DNA of 64,000 nucleotides from positions 62,001 to 126,000 of the forward strand of contig LLCB01000146.1 in assembly GCA_001414345.1 (NCBI GenBank). The letters run 5' to 3'. This document shows positions 56,917 through 64,000 of the stretch, piece after piece (the stretch's first letter is position 1; every line of letters begins with the position of its first letter). The notes beneath the pieces were generated by a model. It did not search any database. It was given only the letters and a program-made list of their open reading frames with translations, and was not told where the DNA came from. Made by a program: the position numbers and the translations under genes. The stretch comes from Hymenoscyphus infarciens. Lineage: Eukaryota > Ascomycota > Leotiomycetes > Helotiales > Helotiaceae.

Positions 56917-57729
56917 TCACAATATATCTTCTAGAATGCCCGTTACCGCCTCCATTCCTGCTCTATTAGGATGCAGTGGTACAATTCCCCTGGCTAACAC
57001 CCCCAACGAAAATCCAGTAACCCAAGGGTCGTCACTCCCAATGCCGTGTCCCCGACTAGCATCAGCAATCCCCACAACCTCACAAATATCTCTTCTTTCT
57101 CCTGAAATTTCATAAGCTCTTTTCAGAATTGCGGCAACGTCTCTGTGTCGTTGAATTTCCTTCTTATTCAAGGAGATATCTACACCCGCTTTAACATCGT
57201 CTCCAAAAAGCGTAAGGTATTCCACCAGCAAAATCCGTTTCACCCCTGGCGCAATTTCCTTAACCCGATCAACAACCTCGGTGAACCGTTCCGCAAGCTC
57301 CTCAGCCGTCATTAAGTTCGGAACTGATTTTGGAATCACAAAGCTCGATAACCATCGTCCGCCGGGATAGTTTCCCGCAATATCGTAAAGCGCATTCGAA
57401 ATATATCCCAGATCATTTCCACCTGCCGTCAACGTGACGATGTCTACATCGGTAGGAAGTTGCGATAGCTGTGGTTCGAAAGTTTTGCCAGATCGCGTGG
57501 TCTGCGGTTCTGAGAGAACATTCTGCAAGGTTGCGCCTGATACTGATAGGTCAGTCAACCGGGCGTTGAGGCGTGAGGCCACTATGTGGGCGTAATTGTT
57601 GCTTGACCTAGCGGCCTCGGAGTCAATTATTGGGTCGATACTGGGCCCTGCGGCGAAGGATGAGCCTAGGGAGGCGATATGGAGTTGTCCCTCTCTCCTA
57701 AATTCTGTCTTTGGTGGAAATAATGCCAT
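56917..57729 (-). CDS. SGNH/GDSL-type hydrolase (lipase/esterase-like)
   Basis: Single exon, 270 aa. SGNH esterase fold. Block I is LHIASLGSSFAAGPS; the usual GDS is GSS, with probable nucleophile S24. Block II Gly is in LSVSGATLQN. Block III is TLTAGGNDLGY, with N105 for the oxyanion hole. Block V is IVPLHPNRAGMEAV, with Asp replaced by Pro/Leu context but the catalytic His253 kept. The order and spacing match bacterial-type secreted lipases such as Streptomyces SGNH enzymes and many fungal homologues. No N-terminal signal peptide is evident, so the protein is probably intracellular. The substrate is unknown. The gene sits alone between an AT-rich stretch and a promoter-like region. Confidence 0.88.
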   Translation of the reverse strand: MALFPPKTEFRREGQLHIASLGSSFAAGPSIDPIIDSEAARSSNNYAHIVASRLNARLTDLSVSGATLQNVLSEPQTTRSGKTFEPQLSQLPTDVDIVTLTAGGNDLGYISNALYDIAGNYPGGRWLSSFVIPKSVPNLMTAEELAERFTEVVDRVKEIAPGVKRILLVEYLTLFGDDVKAGVDISLNKKEIQRHRDVAAILKRAYEISGERRDICEVVGIADASRGHGIGSDDPWVTGFSLGVLARGIVPLHPNRAGMEAVTGILEDIL

Positions 57730-58741
57730 GTTGCCTGGTTACGAAGAATTCGAGTTGACGTTGCGTTGACGTTGCAAACGCATTGGTTCTAGTTGTGGGG
57801 AGACTACTAAGTACCGGTTCTTGGACGTTTAGCGCAGAGCTACTGTCCGCATGATATCTCATCGAAGAAATTTATACTATGGAGTGGGATTGGTTAAATA
57901 TTATCTGTTCTTTTATGAGTATGTATGCCAGAGTACACGGAGCGAAGACTGAATCTCTCTTTCTTTTTGTCATGTTGACTTGAATCTACTCCTCGATTAT
58001 TGCGATATTTGATGTTTGGATTTTCCTATATTTACATATACAAATCTCTCCGCAGGTATTTGTTATTTTTAATTACCAAAGCGGCTGAAATATTCTCGTC
58101 GAGGTGGATATGTTTATTCACGCGTTCAGCTTTTCAGTTTACACCAATGTCGTGAAGTAGCACAAATAGATGCATCACTGCCCAAAGGACAGCCAATTTC
58201 CCCTCTACAAAAGTGCAAAAGCCATCTCTGAGGTGTGGCGCACCAATAGATGCAAAGGTAAGGGGTACAGTTGCATTGAGCGCTTAGAACCTCTAAATGG
58301 TGGTTGGAATTGACGCTGGCGGTTAAAGTATCTATACTTGAAACGGAGATCTCTTTTCCTCACTGCGCCACTCCTGCAATGGTCTTGTTAAGCGAATAAT
58401 TTAATCATGCTTACTTGTAGGAATATTGGTTTATCGTCTGTTGTGCGATTGTGTTCCGCAAGTGGTTGTGATGTGTTTGGTGGCGCATGTTCCACAGCTT
58501 CCTCCCGCTTTTCTTCAGCCGTTGGGGGGTTTTAGCTTATCTTCTTTCACCTAAGTTCGAAAAAGGAAATGGAATAAGCCATAACCGCTTGGGGTTTTAA
58601 ATCTAGCTGCATTGTATAAATCAAGACTGGATGGAAGTTTTCACTCGATTGTAGCGTTCTCTCATCTATTTCTTCGGAAGCGATTTTCGACGTTACTTCT
58701 CCGTTTGATTTTTTGTCTTTCGTTAATTTCGATCATTTCAA
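57730..58741. other. Intergenic between divergent genes; no gene recognised
   Basis: A 1-kb spacer holding the promoters of the SGNH hydrolase (-) and the membrane protein (+). GTTGACGTTGC is repeated directly near 57755-57776. Pyrimidine-rich sequence precedes 58742. No coding frame of note. Confidence 0.55.
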
Positions 58742-59909
58742 ATGAAGTCTTCAAGATGGATCTATATCTTTACTCTTCCAACCATGGCAACAGCTGCGTC
58801 GATTGTTTATGTTACCGACCTCCCCGGATATGCTCCTCTTGCAAAATGCGCACGCAATGGTCTTAGTCTTGCGATTAATGGTTTCGACAATCAATGCCCT
58901 ACTGGCATAACTCAGCTCCAATCGTGTGTTTGTACCAAGGGGAATAACTTGAACGCAATCCGGAACGTAGTCACAACCTCCGTACAAGTCTGGTGTTCTT
59001 TAGCTGCGACGGACGATGTTAGCTCTGCAGTTTCGGTTTACAATGGCTACTGTAATCAGAACGGAACACCACCACCACCCCAACTGACCTCTACTACGAA
59101 CGCGGGAGGTGTAGGAGGCTTAGCAGTCTCACCGTCTACTGCTGCATCCCCTGGATCCACAGCTTCTGGTATGGTTCTGAACTTGCGAGTTTCCTCACAG
59201 TGCTCATACAACTAACACGCCTCCAACAGTAAGCGAGTCCGAAACAGAAACGAATAAACCAAAACAAACGAGCTCTGCGACTTCGATTTCAACTTCGACC
59301 GCTACTCCTTCTCCGATTCCTACAGCGACGAGTGGTGTGCCAATGGCAGCTGTCATCGGAGGTGCAGTGGCATTCGTAGCCCTCATGGTTTCGGGCCTCA
59401 TAGCATTTTTGTGCTATCGACGCACACACATGAGAAATACACAGCAAACACAACAGATACAACCAACAACCCTCGTACCACATATGCCACCAAGACAACA
59501 TACAAATAATACTTTCAATTCCGAATTTACGCACAATCAAAGTATCACCAACAACATAAACCACACCACGAACAATACCACCCCAGTGCTAGAACATCCC
59601 CAGAATATGTACATGCATCCCCAAGCTATGAGCCATCCTTCTCTACAGTCCCCCAATCACCTACAACAGCAACCACCACCCTTCTCCGCGACCTCAACAC
59701 CTACAACGCCGTACAGACCAGGCATAGATTACACCAATAAACAAAACAGGTTGCTAGAGCCCGCAAGAAATGGTAGTTCACACCCCAGTCTACAAAATCA
59801 ATTGCCGCAATACCGGCCGCAGCAACAGACACCTGAATCGCACAGTCCTCCGACTAATCGGCGTCCTGTTGCTCGTCCGCGAAATGATTACGAGGTCGAG
59901 GAAATGTAA
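58742..59909 (+). CDS. Secreted Cys-rich domain, single-pass membrane protein (fungal cell-surface type)
   Basis: Exons 58742-59168 and 59230-59909 total 1107 nt (368 aa). Order: a signal peptide (about residues 1-20, MKSSRWIYIFTLPTMATAAS); a small Cys domain with YVTDLPGYAPLAKCARNGL, LQSCVCTKGNNLNAIRNVV, VQVWCSLAATDDVSSAVSVY and NGYCNQNG; a Ser/Thr-rich stalk; a transmembrane helix at about 181-204 (VIGGAVAFVALMVSGLIAFL) followed by basic CYRR; then a 160-residue Gln/Pro/Asn-rich cytosolic tail ending DYEVEEM. The Cys pattern resembles CFEM-like extracellular domains common in Leotiomycetes, and the overall build resembles wall-stress sensors. Both are inferences by layout. A decayed relative lies 1.6 kb downstream. 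Confidence 0.78.
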
Positions 59910-61472
59910 AGGGAAAATAGTACATGGCATGAAGGAGTTGGGTGAGTAATTGGCGTTTTTTTACTTTGGGGATGTCTGCGCGTTGGAGCATGGTGTAGAT
60001 CATGAATTGGGGTATACGAAATGATGAGCACGGAGTTTGGGTTTGGAATTAATGAAGTGTGGATACACAAGTAAGGGTATGCTTTTCGTGAAGGACGATA
60101 GGAAATAAAACAACGTGAGCACCAAGACTTCGGAGCTTTCGACGACTCCCGTTGCGAACATATTCTCTTTCTATAGAAAGCCTCTCTCATCTTTTCAAAT
60201 ATCCTCACTCTTTTCCAAACACTACTACTCTTTTTGTATGAACCTGAATCCTAGGATCTCGCTTAAAAGTCGAAGCCTGTATAAATCCGCAGAAGGCCGA
60301 ACGGTTTAAAAATCGCTGGGAGATTTAGGTGCACATGTTGAGAGATGCCATCCCATAATCCAGCATCTAATCTTACTTGCACAAGGTGAAGTAATGTACA
60401 AGCTAGGTTGGATCAATTTTAAATCGTTCTCGTAGACAAAGAAAGTGACTAATTCATACACCCACACCACTCTTCCCATGGATGAATCTACAACGTACCT
60501 GAAACTATGTAGTCCAGTTCCTAGAGACCACGGAGACTTGCATCTTTGTGTTTGCGGGGACGAATTCTCCGCGTTGAGTAGCATTCTATTTCTTTCAAGC
60601 CTGGCAAATACTTGAGTATACTTACAACTATTTTACTTACCATCATCCCCTTCCTGCTTACAGGTTTTGACGTGTATGAAAATACTTCAACCTATGACAA
60701 AAATAGGATGCAAATTCCGAGGGCTGGTTCTCTGTACAACATCACAGCTATTCGGCCCCAGGGTAGCATTTGATATCTCCGTGGCGTAGCAAGAAAGCTA
60801 TGTCCAAGAAGCCTTACTACAACAATAACCATTGACTTTCCCAAGTAGCATAGAAAAATCGCCGACTGACAACTTGAAACGAATATTTCAATTTTTCTAA
60901 CAGCAACATTCTCAAAAAGGGCATCTGGTAGCACCCCTTACTCGTAGGATTCTTGGTTTCTCGTTTATTCCTGTTATTATTTAAGCTTTTGTTTTACGAA
61001 GCGTTATGATCTTCTTGATGGCGCCCGGCCGTTCGCGCTTCTTCCTTGTTGTGGGGTGCACTCGTAACCTGGCGAACCTATATATAGTTACGAAAGTGCT
61101 TCGCACTCTCCTCTCCTTAGTAGACGTTTTATATACTATATATTGATTATATTAAATCTACCTTCTTTTAAGCCTCGACTAGGGTAATATAACGAACTCC
61201 ATTCGATACGACCATCCTGTGATGTTCCTTCACTTTATTACGGAGTCAGAGGAGTTCCGTGACGAGGATACATATGTGAATGCAACCCAAAAGAGGTGAA
61301 GTACATGGTACAAGCCCAGGTGCTACTTTGCGGAGGTTCGTAGTTTGCGCGGAGGCTCAAGGTTGAGGATTGATTTAACCGTGGCTGGAAGGAAGGGCCG
61401 ACCCCTTTTTATTCTTCAATTCTTCCCGAACCTGCATTATCGGCATTCTATTGTGTTTGTTCGCTTCAGTGC
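59910..61472. other. Intergenic, 1.6 kb; no gene recognised
   Basis: No coding frame has recognisable motifs. At about 61065-61093, CGTAAC and GTTACG flank an AT-rich centre, near a GC-rich segment followed by AT-rich DNA. This could be the edge of a transposon remnant that removed the 5' half of the pseudogene. Confidence 0.45.
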
Positions 61473-62318
61473 GAATCGAAACCCGGTCATAAATTGCATT
61501 CAAGGCCTTTGTTCTTCTATTTCAGGAGAAGACGTTACCTCCGCAATTGCGCTCTACACCCTGTACTGCAACCGAGGGGGGGCCCCCTCTTCTTCGGCAA
61601 CATCTACGAAGGAGGTATACCTGGTGGAGGCTCTCCATCAACCACTGCATTGCTAGGAGCGCCGACTTCTGGTAAATTCTAAACTTAACGCCCAATAAAT
61701 CATATAGCCAACACTCCTATAGCTGCTAACTCTGAAAGTAAGAGTTCGCTATCCGAACATATTTTCTAATATCAACCCCCTTAGTAGCCCCCATAGCTAG
61801 TAGGTTAAATACCACTAGGCCCAATAATCAGCGACTCCGTAGTCTTTATCGTCCTCCTATCCATCATCTGCTACCGTAAAAAACACCTTCCTCAACCTTA
61901 ACTAGCTCAACAAGGACCCCCACAAAATCCCACCTCACAGCTAAGTCTCTACATCTATAACTCACAATACACACACAACCAAAACTTTACATCATACCCA
62001 TACTCCCCGCCCAGCCTCCACGAATATGTCTCCTAGAGCACAAGTCGGCTGGAGTGGCAGCTTTCCATTCCCACAGCAGCAACTATATGGAACGGACAAT
62101 AGACCACCAATAGCAGGGATGACTCTGAACGAACAGTATTCCGCTATTAGTGAAGAGTTCCCAACGATATCCAGCACCCCAATCACCACAATCGCAGGTA
62201 TCCACAATAGCAACAACTTCCTCAAAGAAAAAGCAACCTTCCGCTTCTCATCCTAACTAGAATCCTTCTCATCCGAACCCAAAATCCAACTGCACAAACC
62301 GATTACGAGGCTGAGGAG
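61473..62318 (+). pseudogene. Decayed paralogue of the Cys-rich membrane protein at 58742
   Basis: Fragments in shifting frames follow the order of the upstream gene. GEDVTSAIALYTLYCNRG (about 61525-61578) matches DDVSSAVSVYNGYCNQNG. GGGSPSTTALLGAPTSG matches its Ser/Thr stalk. A hydrophobic stretch followed by CYRKKHLPQP (about 61830-61900) matches the membrane helix and CYRR. TDYEAEEL (62298-62321) matches the C-terminal NDYEVEEM. Frame changes and stops separate the pieces. The signal peptide and first Cys half were not found. An expressed, re-spliced shorter form cannot be excluded. Confidence 0.7.
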
Positions 62319-64000
62319 CTGCAAGGCGTGATTCATAACCCAGGGGCACTTATTCCAAGGAAGCGAATGGTAAGACAGAGCCACAGCGCAGCTCTGCAAC
62401 TCTGTACCTTCCAAGATATCCGAGCGTAAGCTTTTATTAGTTTTTCCTGAACTTGCGAGTTTTCGGTACGGGCCGACGATGACTTTGACAGCGAGCGAAT
62501 AGCAGGGAATCAAACTCAATACAACACACCATGCCCTAGAACTTAAGACTTGTTTTTTTCCCCCTTGTACTCAACCCTCCATCTCGAGACCTCCTAGTAC
62601 GGGAAGAGATGCCGCCCTCTCAGAGCACTAGGTCTCGCTTAGGGAATGAAGGACAAAGAAACCACCCCTAAAGGCTAACGAGTTTCCTAGCGTCTTCAAG
62701 AATTACTTTCTAGAGATATCGGACATTTTTCAAATTAGTGGAGTTTATGAAATAGAAGATAGTAGTGGGGTTATACTTCAAACACGCTGTGCTGTGACTT
62801 CGGGATGGACACAAAGATTTCAGAGCCAATGATTGTATTTCACGGTGCCACTGAATTCTGGTATTCTACTACAAAGCCCTTCCACATTCAGGCCACCCTT
62901 CTCCATCTTCCCTCATCATTCAATTTCTCTTCGGGAAAAAGAGGAAAAAGAGAGAAGCAAGAAATGAAGAAGAAACTCTCATTGCACGAGGGGAGAAAAC
63001 TTGACTACATCGAAGAGAGAGAGAGAAAAGAAGAAAAAACAACTTTCACACCCTTCACCCATTTCCCCAACCCCTAAAAACAACCAACCCCTCCCACTCC
63101 ATCGCCATCGATCAAGCAACAACAGAGAATCGAAAGTAAATATCCATCATCCTATCTACCAACACCACGCCACCAGCCCAGATCCCGCCCTTATGCCCGA
63201 GCATCCAAATTTTGATTTTTTTGCGCGCAAAAAACCCCCCATCCCCCCAAATCCAACAGTCAATACACAATCCATCCTCCCAATGAAAAGACGCACCTCA
63301 CCCCGCAACCACACTCGCAAGAGCAACGAACCACAACGCACAAAATTATGAGACAAGGAAAAAGAGGACTTCGGATAGATTAGAAGATTAACAGGAAAGA
63401 CAAAAAAAAGACCGAGATCAAAATACACAACAAGAAGTGCGAGAAACAAAAACACAAATGCAGGAACGACCCAAAGAACAAGAAGCCAATCCGAATCGAG
63501 TTCGCCAACGACAAAAGAGTTCCCCGAATACGTATCCATCGAGTACTGAATGCCGAAGAATTTTTCTTTTTGTTGTAAGCAAAAAATATGCGGCATCGAC
63601 AATGGCGACAAGTAGATGAGAAATCGTATGAAGAGTGATCTTTCGCTGAGACGATATGTTCCTCGATAGTACAGATACAGTTGCGATATGCTTTCGTTCG
63701 CTGCCAGAGCAGATTCCAGTAAAACCAAGTGAAACCAGACCCTGTACGAGACCCCAGACCCCTTTCGCTATGCACCAAGAAAACGATATTTTGTTTTTTT
63801 GCCAGTCAATTCAAGCGCACGTAACGTTCAGAATCAAATATTGCTCGCTTTCCACCTTGCCCATGCCTGTGTGAATGATCCCACCCAACGTAGCCTATCC
63901 ATCCCAATCCGCATTAAAAAACTCCACGTTTATAACTACCATTTGTCAAATTGTGTTCCTTCATTTTCTGAGAAGTTGCCGATTTTGTGCGTTGACTTTT
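62319..64000. other. Right edge, 1.7 kb; no gene recognised
   Basis: Low-complexity AC-, GA- and A-rich sequence, including a GA run near 63015-63040. The longest frames (63156-63728 and 63380-63778, minus strand) are Phe/Leu/Val-rich readings of purine-rich DNA and show no family motif. The promoter or 5' end of a gene beyond the edge is possible. Confidence 0.45.

Noticed and set aside
63156..63728. 190-codon minus-strand frame near the right edge
   Set aside because: Phe/Leu/Val-rich translation of purine-rich DNA, overlapped by other random frames; no family similarity.
1..64000. Secondary-metabolite cluster, CRISPR array or viral insertion
   Set aside because: No synthase, terpene cyclase, spacer-repeat array or viral polymerase or capsid reading frame was seen. 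The enzymes present are dispersed housekeeping genes.

Overview
The window looks like nuclear DNA of a filamentous ascomycete (Pezizomycotina). Genes are split by short GT-AG introns with CTAAC-like branch sites. Balanced-GC gene blocks alternate with very AT- and TpA-rich, gene-free blocks of the kind left by repeat-induced point mutation (RIP). A Leotiomycete (Helotiales-like) source is an inference, not something the sequence proves. No rRNA, convincing tRNA, CRISPR array or viral gene was seen. Exon coordinates were worked out by hand from frame, splice signals and family alignment from memory.

Layout. 1-5 kb: the 3'-truncated gene for gamma-tubulin complex protein GCP5 (-), with a small inverted-repeat element in its first intron, divergent from a GT15 mannosyltransferase (+). 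6.9-8 kb: an aquaporin with altered NPA boxes. 11.5 kb: an 82-residue serine-rich protein. 13.4-17 kb: a RIP-like block with a large inverted repeat. 17.5-18.9 kb: a serine beta-lactamase/transesterase-like protein (-). 21.2-23.3 kb: an Aro8-type aminotransferase (+). 23.4-25.8 kb: a second RIP-like block carrying a clean hAT-type MITE and a possible LTR. 25.9-30.9 kb: divergent UDP-glucose 4-epimerase (-) and methylenetetrahydrofolate reductase (+). 32.1-32.6 kb: a second, eroded hAT-type element.

33.7-37.2 kb (-): the most unusual gene, 12 exons joined by phase-1 introns. It encodes a tandem array of about ten related ~50-residue modules followed by a basic/acidic tail. 39-45.1 kb: a PQ-loop membrane protein (-) divergent from FGAM synthase (+). 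45.8-46.6 kb: AT-rich. 47-50.8 kb: farnesyl diphosphate synthase (-) divergent from APC8/Cdc23 (+). 53.3-56.1 kb: a short-chain dehydrogenase (-) and a Zn2Cys6 regulator (+), divergent across a promoter holding a 34-bp palindrome. 56.9-57.7 kb: an SGNH hydrolase (-). 58.7-59.9 kb: a secreted Cys-rich, single-pass membrane protein, with a decayed relative at 61.5-62.3 kb. The last 1.7 kb shows no gene.

Most genes are primary-metabolism or cell-biology housekeeping: purine synthesis, one-carbon folate, aromatic amino acids, isoprenoids, nucleotide sugars, microtubule nucleation and anaphase. They do not form one pathway. Divergent pairs sharing 0.2-0.9 kb promoters are the dominant arrangement.
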